From assembly GCF_008122205.1 (NCBI RefSeq), contig NZ_PHNJ01000010.1, positions 1 through 64,000 on the forward strand: a stretch of 64,000 bases of DNA, given 5' to 3'. The notes below the pieces were generated by a model, which saw only the letters and a program-made list of their open reading frames with translations, was not told the DNA's origin and made no database searches. Below are positions 26,972-35,749 of the stretch, one piece after another. Within the stretch, counting starts at the first letter, position 1; every line of letters begins with the position of its first letter. The DNA is from Natronococcus pandeyae. Its GTDB lineage: Archaea; Halobacteriota; Halobacteria; Halobacteriales; Natrialbaceae. Made by a program: the position numbers and the translations under genes.

Positions 26972-28339
26972 CTAGATCAATCCAGCCGCCGGGAAGACGA
27001 GGAGGATTGTGCCGGCCACGAGACCCCACATGATGACGCCCATCATCACGTACCCCCAAATATTTCGGATCTGCAGTCCCGCCATCCCGATCACTGGCAG
27101 CGCCCAGAACGGTTGGAGCATATTGGTCCAGCCGTCACCGAACGTATACGCGGAAACGACCACTGAGTGCGGAGTTCCGATGCTCTCGCCGGCACCGTGC
27201 AGTATCTCTCCGGTCACAATGTACTGGCCGCCCGCGGAGGGAACGAAGATGTTGAGGATACCGGTCCCGATGAATATGAGGGCCGGGTACGTCGTCGCCG
27301 TCGCTACGGCAATCACGCTGTCCATGATTATCGTCGCGAGGCCGGTACCGATCAGGATACCCTGAATGCCGCCGTAGAACGGGAACTGCAGGATAACCTG
27401 TGCGGCTTTCTCGACACCGTCCGTGATCGCGTTCACGTAACTGATTGGACTCCCGTGAAGTGCAAGTCCGGTCATCAGGAGGATGAAGTTCATCGAGTTG
27501 AGTCCGAGCGTGGCGATAAGCCCCTCGTAAACTGACAGGTACGTGATGAACACGAGGCCGAGGATGACCATGATCGCCGAAAACAGAGGGTTTTGGTTCA
27601 GACGCTCGGCGAGCGTCGGTTTTCCGCCGTCGGCCGTGGTTTCTCCGTACTTCGGAATGAGCGACTCGAGCCGATCGGTCTGGAGCGGTTCGACCTCATC
27701 CTCGGGAGGTCGCATTAGGTAGATCAGCAGCAGCGACGCGAGGAACGTACAGATCACCACCGTCAGGTGCAGCGGACTGAAGATCGTTTCCGCCAGCGAA
27801 ATGATGCCGATCTGTTCTTCGAGGAAGTGGCCCGGGGTGTTGACGAGCAGTGGCGCAGTGATCGATAACGAACCGAGGACGCCGGGCCAGAGACCGATGT
27901 ACGCGGTCGCGATTAGGTACCCGAAGTCCACATCGTCTCGGATAGCCCCCAGCGTGATCGCGTAGAACGTCGCTGCCACCATGCCGAGCCCCCAGTTGAA
28001 GTAGGCCAATCCGGTACCGACGGCGACGACGGAAAGGTACGCTTGAGTGCTGGAATTCGGGAGTGTAGCTAACTTCTCAATGAACTTCCGCATGATCGGG
28101 GCCGTCGCGATTCCGTACCCTGCGACGATGATCAACGTCATCTGCATCCCGAATTCGAGAAAGCCCCAGAATTGACCGTACCACTCGTTGACGATCTCGA
28201 TTGGGCCGGTCGGCGTCACAGCCAGCGCCGTGATGTACGCGATGACCGTGAGCACGACCACGAAAATGAACGAGTGAGGCATGTACCGTTCGACGCCGAT
28301 ATTCAACCGATTTGCCGCTTGTCGTACTGGATTAGTCAT
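26972..28339 (-). CDS. Short-chain fatty acid transporter, AtoE family
   Basis: The 455-residue integral membrane protein has about eleven to twelve helices and the features of the AtoE / SCFA_trans family: the N-terminal MPHSFIFVVVLTVIAYI, the FNWGLGMVAATFYA segment, and FVPSAGGQYIVTGEI near the C-terminus. Members import short-chain fatty acids such as acetoacetate or butyrate. It is transcribed divergently from the second thiolase pair, with a strong TATA-like region 27-31 bases before the ATG and a perfect GGTATACC palindrome between them. It probably supplies substrate for the neighbouring ligases and thiolases. Confidence 0.9.
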   Translation of the reverse strand: MTNPVRQAANRLNIGVERYMPHSFIFVVVLTVIAYITALAVTPTGPIEIVNEWYGQFWGFLEFGMQMTLIIVAGYGIATAPIMRKFIEKLATLPNSSTQAYLSVVAVGTGLAYFNWGLGMVAATFYAITLGAIRDDVDFGYLIATAYIGLWPGVLGSLSITAPLLVNTPGHFLEEQIGIISLAETIFSPLHLTVVICTFLASLLLIYLMRPPEDEVEPLQTDRLESLIPKYGETTADGGKPTLAERLNQNPLFSAIMVILGLVFITYLSVYEGLIATLGLNSMNFILLMTGLALHGSPISYVNAITDGVEKAAQVILQFPFYGGIQGILIGTGLATIIMDSVIAVATATTYPALIFIGTGILNIFVPSAGGQYIVTGEILHGAGESIGTPHSVVVSAYTFGDGWTNMLQPFWALPVIGMAGLQIRNIWGYVMMGVIMWGLVAGTILLVFPAAGLI

Positions 28340-28363
28340 GGTATACCATAACGTTCAATTTCA

Positions 28364-28377
28364 CTTATAGTATAAAT
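28364..28377 (-). promoter_or_regulatory. TATA region of the AtoE-type transporter gene
   Basis: The minus-strand sequence ATTTATACTATAAG lies 25-38 bases before the ATG at 28339. The palindrome GGTATACC lies between it and the start (28340-28347) and could be an operator. Confidence 0.45.
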
Positions 28378-28501
28378 ATCTAACGGGCAATCCGAGACGA
28401 CAGTAGGGCGATTTCCCGAACCCAGCCGGTCGATTCGATCGGTCCGCACCGGAGGTTACCATGAGAAAGAACTTTAGCCCGACCACTGGATGTACGATCG
28501 C

Positions 28502-29671
28502 ATGTCACGAGCAAGTATTGTCGGCGCGGGGATGACTACGTTCGGCAGTCACGGGGCAGTCGCGTTACACGAGTTGTTCGCGCAGGCGGCGCTTCCGGCG
28601 CTCGACGACGCCGGCGTTTCACAGGCCGACGTCGACGCATTGTACCTCGGAAACACGTCCGCTGCGGTGAGCGAGAACGATACACACCTCGGTCCGAAGG
28701 CGGCGGCCCAGATCGGTCTGACCGGCGTCCCGACCCAGCGGTTCGAAGACGCGTGTGCGACGTCCGCGATGGCGACGAAACACGCAGTACACGCGATCGA
28801 AGCGGGGATACACGACGTCGTACTCGTCGGTGGCGTCGAGCGGTGCACCCCGCAGTCGGGACTTTCGACCCCGGAAATGACGAAGGTGTTCGCGAGTGCC
28901 GCGAGTAGACAGTACGAACAGCCAGTCGGGCTGACGTTTCCCGGTGTCTTCGCACTCATGACAAAGCGCCACATGCACGAGTACGGGACCACGAAGGAAC
29001 ACCTCGCCGATGTTGCCGTTAAAAACCACTACCACGGAAGCCTAAATCCTCGCGCCCAGCACGGCGAGGAAATCACGAGAGAGACGGTGTTCGAAGGGCC
29101 ACTCATCGCCGATCCGTTTCACCTGTACGATTGTTGTCCGTTCTCCGACGGCGCGAGCGCAATCGTTCTCGTCAGCGACGAATATGCGGATTCGTTTGAT
29201 CAGCCGGTCGACATCAACGGTATCGGGCACGCGTCCGGCGGCGTTCCGCTGGCCGAACAGGCGAGCGTCACCATGACGCAGGCCGCGCGAGACGCTGCAG
29301 GGCAAGCCTATGACCAGGCCGATCTGACGGCCGAAGACGTCGACTTCTGTGAGGTCCACGACTGTTTCACCGGGGCTGAAATCCTCGCCACGGAAGCGGT
29401 CGGGTTGTTCGAGGACGGCGACGGCGGGCCCGCGGCGTCCGAGGGACGAACGCGTCTCGGTGGCGAGGTCCCGGTGAATCCCTCTGGCGGGCTGAAGGCC
29501 AAGGGGCATCCGATAGGCGCGACCGGTACGGCTCAACTGGTCGAACTAACCGATCAATTGCGGGGCGAGGCGGGCGACCGACAGGTTGACTCACCGTCGG
29601 TAGGTCTCGCTCACAACCTCGGCGGAGAGGCAGCGACGACCGTCGTTACGCTCATGGAGGCGCGCGCATGA
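28502..29671 (+). CDS. SCP-x-type thiolase, alpha subunit (copy B)
   Basis: The 389-residue thiolase is a close paralog of the one at 20169-21344, alignable over its length. Catalytic Cys in FEDACATSAMAT, His in EVHDCFTGAEIL and His in GGLKAKGHPIGATGTA. One difference near the nucleophile is ATSAM in place of ATGSL, which may affect the acyl pocket. The ATG at 28502 (MSRASIVGAGM) matches the start of copy A. It overlaps the DUF35 gene by four bases. A synthetase gene converges from the right, the same order as in copy A, which argues for duplication of the whole block. Confidence 0.9.
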   Translation: MSRASIVGAGMTTFGSHGAVALHELFAQAALPALDDAGVSQADVDALYLGNTSAAVSENDTHLGPKAAAQIGLTGVPTQRFEDACATSAMATKHAVHAIEAGIHDVVLVGGVERCTPQSGLSTPEMTKVFASAASRQYEQPVGLTFPGVFALMTKRHMHEYGTTKEHLADVAVKNHYHGSLNPRAQHGEEITRETVFEGPLIADPFHLYDCCPFSDGASAIVLVSDEYADSFDQPVDINGIGHASGGVPLAEQASVTMTQAARDAAGQAYDQADLTAEDVDFCEVHDCFTGAEILATEAVGLFEDGDGGPAASEGRTRLGGEVPVNPSGGLKAKGHPIGATGTAQLVELTDQLRGEAGDRQVDSPSVGLAHNLGGEAATTVVTLMEARA

Positions 29672-30057
29672 GTTCAGAGCTCCCAGACGGATGGACTGAT
29701 GATACCCTGACTCACGCCAAGTGGGCCGAGGCCGTTCGCGTCGGAACGCTGCTTGGCCAGCGATGTCGGTCGTGCGACCACGTTGTCGCGACGCCAAAGT
29801 CCGTCTGCGTCGACTGCACGGGCCGCGAACTCTCGACGATCGAGTTACCGACGACGGGCACCGTCTACTCGGAAACGACAATCGAAGTGACGCCGGTCGG
29901 TCAGGACGACCGATACCAGGTTGCCATCGTCGACCTCGGCGAGACGCGGGTGCTCGGTCAAATTTCGGGCGACGTAGAGATCGACGACGAGGTTTCGCTG
30001 AGCGGTCACGTAGAGTACGAGGGGATGCCCGGACCGACGTTCTCACCGGTCGAGTGA
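29668..30057 (+). CDS. DUF35 OB-fold/zinc-ribbon protein, thiolase partner (copy B)
   Basis: The 129-residue protein has a helical N-terminus, a zinc ribbon (CRSCDHV, CVDCTGR) and an OB fold (TGTVYSETTIEVTPVG onward), like the copy A protein but twelve residues shorter at the N-terminus. It starts inside the last codons of the thiolase gene (ATGA overlap). It is expected to form a complex with that thiolase. Confidence 0.9.
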   Translation: MSSELPDGWTDDTLTHAKWAEAVRVGTLLGQRCRSCDHVVATPKSVCVDCTGRELSTIELPTTGTVYSETTIEVTPVGQDDRYQVAIVDLGETRVLGQISGDVEIDDEVSLSGHVEYEGMPGPTFSPVE

Positions 30058-30131
30058 GCGTATCGGACGGGCGACGAACACCGATGTCGAACGCCCGCTT
30101 TCGAAGGAACGCTGACCGCGTCCGGATGCCG

Positions 30132-31649
30132 TTACCGAAGTTGGTCCTTGATGACTTTCCCGGTCGGATTCCGCGGGAGTTCGTCGCGGATTTTGACTTC
30201 TCGCGGCTTCTTGTATCCGGCGAGGTGTCGAGCAACGTGGTCGACGACCTCGTCAGCGTCGATCGAGGCTCCCCGTTCGGGAACGACGACAGCTTTCACC
30301 CGTTCACCCCACGTCTCGTCGGGAACGCCGAGGACGGCGGCGGAGTCGACGGCTGGGTGCTCGTGTAACACTTCCTCAATTTCCGCGGGATGGATGTTCT
30401 CCCCGCCGCTGATGATCATGTCGTCGGCACGACCGAGGAACTCGTAGAACCCGTCTTCGTCCTCGCGCATGAGATCGCTCGAGACGAACCACTCACCGTC
30501 GAACACTTTCTCGTTCTCCTCCGGACGGCCGTGGTACCCCTCGAAGACTGTGGGACCGGCGTAGGCGATCCGTCCGGGTTCGCCCTGCTTGACTTCCACC
30601 CCGTCCTTGTCGACTAATTTCACGCTTACGTTGAACAGCGGCCGACCCACCGTATTGATCTTATCGAAGGCGTGTTCGGGGGTGAGGACGAGGGTTAGCG
30701 GCGAGAGTTCCGTTTGACCGAACATCTCGGTCAGTTCACAGTCGAACGCGTCGATAATATCGCGTTTAAGTTGCGCCTCCGAGGGGGCCGTTCCGGTCCA
30801 GTACCGCCGGAACGACGAGAGATCGTACGCGCCGATCCTGTCCACGTCGAGCAGCGCCCGGCTCTGCGTCGGAACGATGAATGAACCGGTCACGCGCTCG
30901 TCTTCGATGACCTCGAGGATGCGACGCGGCTCGAAATCCGCAATCACGAGCGTCTTCGCGCCGACGTAGAACGAATCGAGAAATAACGAAAACGCAGCCA
31001 CGTGAAATAGCGGCGTCATGACGAGAAATCGCTCGTCCGGATCGAGGCCGATGTCGTAAACTGTATTCTCGACGTTCTGGAGGAGGTTGTCGTGGCTAAA
31101 CAGGCACCCCTTCGGTTTCCCAGTCGTACCGCTCGTGTAGAGCATCGCCGCGAGGTCCAGCCGAGTCGATTCCACCGGGGGTCGGGATGAGTCCGCTCGA
31201 TCGCGCACGTTCCGATACGACGACGCGAATTCAGGGGCGTTGTTACCGACGAACAGGAACTCTTCGGCAGGAATGTCCCGATCGACGATCTCACCGACAA
31301 CGTCCGCCGAGTTCGAATCGAAGAGCAACAGCGAGGCGTTGCTATCGCGCAGAACGTAGGCGACTTCCTCGTTTTTGAATCGGTGATTGATCGGCACCGG
31401 GAGAACGCCCGCTTTCGCAGCACCCACGAAGATTTCCAGTGTTTCGATGGAGTTCCGCAGATACATCGCAACCGCGTCTCCTTTCTCGAGACCATGGGCA
31501 AGGAGTACATTAGCGAGCCGATTCGTCCGCCGATCGAACTCCTCGAAGGTAACCGCGCGCCGGTCGCCGGTCGGTTCGACGATCGCTTCGGCATCCGGGT
31601 TGTCTCTGGCGTTTCGGCGGGCTATTGCACCCAGGGTCAGGCCCTTCAT
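30132..31649 (-). CDS. Acyl-CoA synthetase (FadD-like)
   Basis: The 505-residue AMP-forming ligase has all core motifs: P-loop YTSGTTGKPKG, TEMFGQTE, the A7 region FVSSDL (with Asp), the hinge GRADDMIISGGENIHP and a C-terminal PTGKVIKDQ with the A10 Lys. It is one codon family with long- and medium-chain fatty acid ligases; the substrate is unknown. It converges on the copy B thiolase pair. A TATA box is centred 25 bases upstream of its ATG. The corresponding synthetase beside copy A is the internally deleted pseudogene, so this may be the functional survivor. Confidence 0.9.
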   Translation of the reverse strand: MKGLTLGAIARRNARDNPDAEAIVEPTGDRRAVTFEEFDRRTNRLANVLLAHGLEKGDAVAMYLRNSIETLEIFVGAAKAGVLPVPINHRFKNEEVAYVLRDSNASLLLFDSNSADVVGEIVDRDIPAEEFLFVGNNAPEFASSYRNVRDRADSSRPPVESTRLDLAAMLYTSGTTGKPKGCLFSHDNLLQNVENTVYDIGLDPDERFLVMTPLFHVAAFSLFLDSFYVGAKTLVIADFEPRRILEVIEDERVTGSFIVPTQSRALLDVDRIGAYDLSSFRRYWTGTAPSEAQLKRDIIDAFDCELTEMFGQTELSPLTLVLTPEHAFDKINTVGRPLFNVSVKLVDKDGVEVKQGEPGRIAYAGPTVFEGYHGRPEENEKVFDGEWFVSSDLMREDEDGFYEFLGRADDMIISGGENIHPAEIEEVLHEHPAVDSAAVLGVPDETWGERVKAVVVPERGASIDADEVVDHVARHLAGYKKPREVKIRDELPRNPTGKVIKDQLR

Positions 31650-31669
31650 ACTACTGTGGAGTGAGCGAT

Positions 31670-31678
31670 ACTATAAAT
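31670..31678 (-). promoter_or_regulatory. TATA box of the synthetase at 30132-31649
   Basis: On the minus strand ATTTATAGT is centred 25 bases upstream of the ATG at 31649, indicating a leaderless transcript. Confidence 0.5.
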
Positions 31679-31824
31679 TATTATGGTGTTCCTTATCACG
31701 CCGCGACCGGCCGAACGGTGGCTGCGTATTCACCCGGAAGAGTGCTCGAGGGTGCGAAGCTTATTCGTAGGGTCAAATCATGTGCCGTCAGGTCGAATCG
31801 AACTGGCAGGTCAGCGGCGAGTGA

Positions 31825-32055
31825 TCACGAAGAGTCTAGAACGTCACGAAGTTGAGTGCCAAATCGCTCTTCACGCGCCTGCTGCAGGTGATCAGCCATC
31901 CGCTCTGGGCGCCACATCTTCTGGACGCTTTCGGTTATCTCGACTGCGTCTACCTCCTCGATTTTTAGTCCCTCCGCCTCTGCTTCGTCCATGATCTGAG
32001 CATGTACATATACATCGGCGTCGTCGGCAGGAGACGGATAGGGAGGGTAGTGGCG
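31825..32055 (-). pseudogene. MIP18/DUF59 protein fragment
   Basis: The C-terminal part matches the intact MIP18-family protein at 35750-36124: QIMDEAEAEGLKIEEVD and WRPERMADHLQQAREERFG. In a second frame just upstream the core LLPTTPMYMYM is seen, with Tyr in place of the family Cys. The N-terminal half is absent and the frame is broken around 32000-32010. It is a decayed relative lying directly upstream of the P450 gene, so the P450 and MIP18 genes have probably been associated for some time. Confidence 0.8.
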
Positions 32056-32262
32056 CGGACGCCAGCCCACCGACGTGCCTGCTGCATGCGAGTCAGCCGC
32101 TCGGACCACTTCTTTTGGCCGACGACGCGACCGGAGACAGCCGGCGCTTCACCTCGGACCGAAATCTGGAGGTTTCGAGAGCGGAAGCACGAGTTGCAGT
32201 CCATGACAGGGTGTGGCATGAAAATCTTTATATCCGGAACAGACAGTGTTTTCGATGAAGTG

Positions 32263-33465
32263 ATGAGCCAGACAGATGACCTAACCGACCCTGAAGTAAT
32301 CGACCAGCCGTACGAGTACTTCGGTCGACTCAGGGAAACAGAGCCAGTGTATAAGAACGAGATGTGGGACGGCTGGATCGTCACACGGTACGAGGACGTT
32401 CGTCAGTGTCTGCAGGACGACGAGCACCTCTCGGTTCAGGTGGAAGCTGACCGATTGCGCGACTCCTCACTGGACATCCCCCAGACCAAGGAGATGTTCC
32501 CAAAGTGGATTATCTACCTCGACCCACCGGACCACACGAAACTCCGGCGGATCATCGGTGAGGCGTTCAACCCGGAGATGGTCGCCAACCAGCGTGCGGA
32601 AGTCGAAGAAGTGACCAATTCCCTCATCGAGGAGATGGAGCAGCAGGCGCCGGGGGAAATCGAGTTCATCGAGCAGTTCGCCCATCAGCTCCCGGTCCAC
32701 GTGATCTGCAAGATCATGGGTATCCCGCTGGAAGAGAGCGACGACCTCGGGAAGTGGTCGACCGACATCGGGCTCACGCTGTTCCACTACTACAACGCCG
32801 ATAACCGGCACGAGCGAACCGAGCAGAGCATCCGGGAGTTCACCCAGTATCTACAGGAGGTGGTCAAGGACCGGCGTGAGAACCCACAGGACGACCTGAT
32901 CAGCTACCTCAATCAAGCGGAGGCTGATGGCGAGCAGTTGACCGAGGACGAGGTCGTCGCGACGGCAGTCCTGCTGCTGTTCGCGGGCCACGAGACGACG
33001 ACGAAGCTCCTGGCGAACGGCGTCCTGGAGCTCCAGCGTCACCCCGAACAGATGCAACTCCTCCGCGAGGACCCCTCGCTCGCGCCCAAAGCCGTCGAGG
33101 AGATACTCCGTTATCAGGGAACCTCGAAGTCACTCACCCGAGGGGTCGTGAAGGACTTCGAACTGCGGGGCAAGCAGATCGAGGCTGGCGACCGCATCCT
33201 GCTGAGCCAGGCAGCCGCAAACCGTGACCCCCGAAAGTTCGACGACCCAGATACGTTCGACATCACGCGCGGGTCGATGGAACACCTCGGATTCGGGCAC
33301 GGCACCCACCACTGTCTCGGTGCGCCGCTGGCTCGGTTGGAGGCACGGGTCGCGTTCTCGCAACTCGTCCAGGCATTCCCCGAGATGAAACTCGCTACCG
33401 ACGAAATCGAGTGGACGCGGTCGCCGCTCGTCCGCGGTCCCGAGGAACTACCCATCCAGCTCTGA
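32263..33465 (+). CDS. Cytochrome P450
   Basis: The 400-residue soluble P450 has the oxygen-binding I-helix motif AGHETT (about 241-246), the ExxR motif (E280-I-L-R283) and the heme loop FGHGTHHCLGAPLAR with the thiolate ligand C351. It should hydroxylate an organic substrate using electrons from a ferredoxin or similar; no redox partner gene is in the window. Start: ATG at 32263; a TATA-like CTTTATATC at 32226-32233 lies inside the possible N-terminal extension, which argues against the earlier starts. The amidohydrolase-like and MIP18 genes follow downstream on the same strand after a patch of gene fragments. Confidence 0.93.
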   Translation: MSQTDDLTDPEVIDQPYEYFGRLRETEPVYKNEMWDGWIVTRYEDVRQCLQDDEHLSVQVEADRLRDSSLDIPQTKEMFPKWIIYLDPPDHTKLRRIIGEAFNPEMVANQRAEVEEVTNSLIEEMEQQAPGEIEFIEQFAHQLPVHVICKIMGIPLEESDDLGKWSTDIGLTLFHYYNADNRHERTEQSIREFTQYLQEVVKDRRENPQDDLISYLNQAEADGEQLTEDEVVATAVLLLFAGHETTTKLLANGVLELQRHPEQMQLLREDPSLAPKAVEEILRYQGTSKSLTRGVVKDFELRGKQIEAGDRILLSQAAANRDPRKFDDPDTFDITRGSMEHLGFGHGTHHCLGAPLARLEARVAFSQLVQAFPEMKLATDEIEWTRSPLVRGPEELPIQL

Positions 33466-33467
33466 GG

Positions 33468-33885
33468 CTACTCGTCTGCTACCTGCAGGTATCGGCCGAT
33501 GGCGGTCGACCGTTCGATCTCGATGAAGTAGTCGACCGTTTCAGCTCCGTCGACCGCCCGAACTCCGTTGACCGGTTCGTCGATCTTGTTGACCGAGTTG
33601 ACCGTCGCGACGCCGTAATTGTCGATCGTCCCGAACCCGCTCCTGACGAACCAGAAGTTCATCTCGGAGAGGACCTCGAACACGGCCTGCTTGGTTGCCG
33701 TCCCCCCATCGTCTGGACGGTGATGACCACGACCTCCCATTCGTGGCTCTCCGGGTGCAACAGGAAGAAGTTCGTCGTCAGCTCCAGTAAGGAGGAGACG
33801 CGCTGTCGGATCGCCTCGCTGCTCATGTTGAACTCCTCCTCGGCGATGTCGGCGTACAGGAGTCGCGGGTCCTTGGCCAAGGTCA
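33468..33885 (-). pseudogene. Lrp/AsnC-type regulator, truncated and frameshifted
   Basis: Two frames together match the intact regulator at 45387-45872: AKDPRLLYADIAEE, MSSEAIRQRVSSLLEL and EWEVVVITVQT in one frame, then a shift near 33720 and AVFEVLSEMNFWFVRSGFGT to the end in another. The first dozen residues before the helix-turn-helix are missing: at about 33885 it meets, head to head, an N-truncated MIP18 fragment on the other strand. The shared promoter region of what were two divergent genes seems to have been deleted. Confidence 0.85.
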
Positions 33886-33886
33886 C

Positions 33887-34165
33887 CTCGACATCGTCGA
33901 GATGGGGCTGGTCGACACCATCAGCATCGATGGCGACCACGTAGAAGTACAGATGTTACTCACGACGCCGACTTGCCATATGGTCTCGGATTTTATCCGA
34001 GAGGTCGAGGAGCAGGTAGGCGACCTCTCGGGCGTCAGATCCGTCGAATTGCAGACGGATCACGGGTTGGAGTGGACGGAAGACATGATGCCAGACGAGG
34101 CCAAGGCGCGCCGAGAGGAGTTGTTCGCGTGCCAGGCGGCGAAGTATGAGCAGGAGCTTGGGCCC
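33887..34165 (+). pseudogene. MIP18/DUF59 protein fragment, N-terminus missing
   Basis: The frame reads DIVEMGLVDTISIDGDHVEV, QMLLTTPTCHMVSDFIREVE and WTEDMMPDEAKARREELF, aligning with the intact MIP18 protein at 35750-36124 from its residue 29 on. It keeps the TPTC core Cys. An ATG at 33902 could still start a shortened protein, but the first 25-30 residues of the domain are lost and the sequence after about 34165 is no longer related. It is more diverged from the intact copy than the fragment at 31825-32055. Confidence 0.7.
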
Positions 34166-34616
34166 CGGTCCAGGCTGCCCAAGATGACTCGCACGCGGCG
34201 AACCAGCGCGGCGAGTCGTGACCCCCCGATGTCGTCGGTCAGTCGGCGCCGCAGGGCTCGAACGGGGCCCTGCTCGGAGCGTGCAGTGCCTGTCGGGTCA
34301 CGATGGCCGCGAGTGAGCCGGCTGCCGGACTGGACTGCGGGACGCCGACGAACAGCCGATACTCGAACCGTACGGTCTCCTGCCCGACCGCACCTGCGCG
34401 CAACTGTGGCTCACGGTTCGTGGACCTCCAGGTCACACCCGCCGGCGGGTAGCTGGTCGTTCGAGCAACCGCTCGGTCGGTGATTCGCCGGTCCGCGGGC
34501 ACGGTCCCGGACGGCGCCGCAGCGTGGACTGCGGCCAGCAGCGCATCCGACGCAGTCGTTCGTGTCACTTCGAGTGGGGTGGTTCCCGCTCCCGTACGCC
34601 CAAGATAGTTTGGCAG
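34166..34616. other. GC-rich stretch with no supported gene
   Basis: About 450 bases between the MIP18 fragment and the amidohydrolase promoter. Both strands have open frames, but with arginine- and proline-rich products that match nothing I know. It may be decayed coding sequence. Confidence 0.35.
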
Positions 34617-34633
34617 ATCATTTATGAAATGAT
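34617..34633. promoter_or_regulatory. Perfect 7-3-7 palindrome before the amidohydrolase gene
   Basis: ATCATTTATGAAATGAT is a perfect inverted repeat with a three-base centre. It abuts a TATA-like ATTTATTATT (34633-34642) about 40 bases before the ATG at 34676, a good position for a repressor or activator site such as those of Lrp-type regulators. Confidence 0.5.
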
Positions 34634-34675
34634 TTATTATTAGAGGCTCACAAGAGAGCGTGTGGCAAGATAGCA

Positions 34676-35746
34676 ATGTACAATGATGTACTGATCGGCG
34701 ACGGCGTCATGCACGCGTACAACAACGAATTCGCTAACGCGCGAAGCGAGACCGGCGAGCAGGTGCTCGAAGACATCCACGGCCTCTCGACCGGTGCTTC
34801 GGCGCCGGGGACCGAGCACTCCGAGGAGCAGTGGTTCAGGGACTTCACCGCGAACGACATCGAGGAAGCGAGCTTCCTGGAGAGCGACGTCGACTTCGGT
34901 GTGTACCACTCGACACCGATCTTCGACTACTTCAAAGACGGGTACTCCGCCCTCGGGAAAGGTGTCAAGGTTCGGGACAATAACCCGGAGCGGGTGAAAC
35001 TACTCGGGTGCGTCGACCCACTCAGTTCGGATGCGACGGACGAGATGGAACGGCAGGTTGAGGAACTCGACGTGGACGGGTTCAAGATGTACCCCACGTT
35101 CTACCGCGGTGGGAAAGTCAAGCCCCTCCGGTTGGACGACGACCTCCTGCCGCTAGTCGAGAAAGCACATGAGTTGGGCATCGAACACATCGGAACGCAC
35201 AAAGTCTTCCCGCTGGGACCAGTAGGCCAGCATCACGTGGACGTCGGTGACGTCGCCGACATCGCCGCGCAGTACCCGGATATCAAGTTCGAGTTGCTTC
35301 ACACCGATCTCGCGTTCCTCGACGAGATCAAGCTCATGCTGAGCACTCACGACAACGTCTACGCGAACCTTGAATTCACGACTGCCTTCCTGTACCTGCA
35401 ACCAAAGCGGTTCAGGGAGATCCTCGGAGAACTCCTCATGTGGGGTGGCCCCGAGAAGATCATCTGGGCGACGGGGGTTCCGCTGGTCCACCCGCAGAGC
35501 TACATCGAGGCGATGTGGGACCTCGAATTCACGCAAGAGGAACGTGAAGAGTACAACTACCCGGAGCTGACCGACGACATCAAAAAGAAAATCCTGGGTG
35601 AGAACCTCGCAGAGCTATACGGCTGGGATACGGACGAACTCCGCTCGAAGGTCCAGTCGGACAAGTGGGCCGAGCAGCGTGCGGAGGAGGGACGCCCCAA
35701 GCCGTGGTCGACCATCGAGATGGATGCCGTTTCAGCGGACGACTGA
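34676..35746 (+). CDS. Amidohydrolase-like protein with altered metal site
   Basis: The 356-residue protein has the TIM-barrel pattern of the amidohydrolase_2 family: a strand with Lys (VDGFKMYPTFY), then HIGTHKVFPLG and FELLHTDLAFLDE with the expected His residues, and a C-terminal IIWATGVPLVHPQ. In ordinary members the last motif is G-T/S-D-x-P with a catalytic Asp; here Gly stands in its place, and no HxH is seen at the N-terminus. It may therefore not be a standard hydrolase. The MIP18 gene follows after three bases, so the two are one operon. I recall similar pairs near bacterial di-iron monooxygenase genes; here the nearest oxygenase is the P450. Confidence 0.8.
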   Translation: MYNDVLIGDGVMHAYNNEFANARSETGEQVLEDIHGLSTGASAPGTEHSEEQWFRDFTANDIEEASFLESDVDFGVYHSTPIFDYFKDGYSALGKGVKVRDNNPERVKLLGCVDPLSSDATDEMERQVEELDVDGFKMYPTFYRGGKVKPLRLDDDLLPLVEKAHELGIEHIGTHKVFPLGPVGQHHVDVGDVADIAAQYPDIKFELLHTDLAFLDEIKLMLSTHDNVYANLEFTTAFLYLQPKRFREILGELLMWGGPEKIIWATGVPLVHPQSYIEAMWDLEFTQEEREEYNYPELTDDIKKKILGENLAELYGWDTDELRSKVQSDKWAEQRAEEGRPKPWSTIEMDAVSADD

Positions 35747-35749
35747 ATC

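Noticed and set aside
34239-34676. Minus-strand frame upstream of the amidohydrolase-like gene
   Set aside because: Composition is mixed, there are no recognisable motifs, and it covers the palindrome and promoter of the plus-strand gene.
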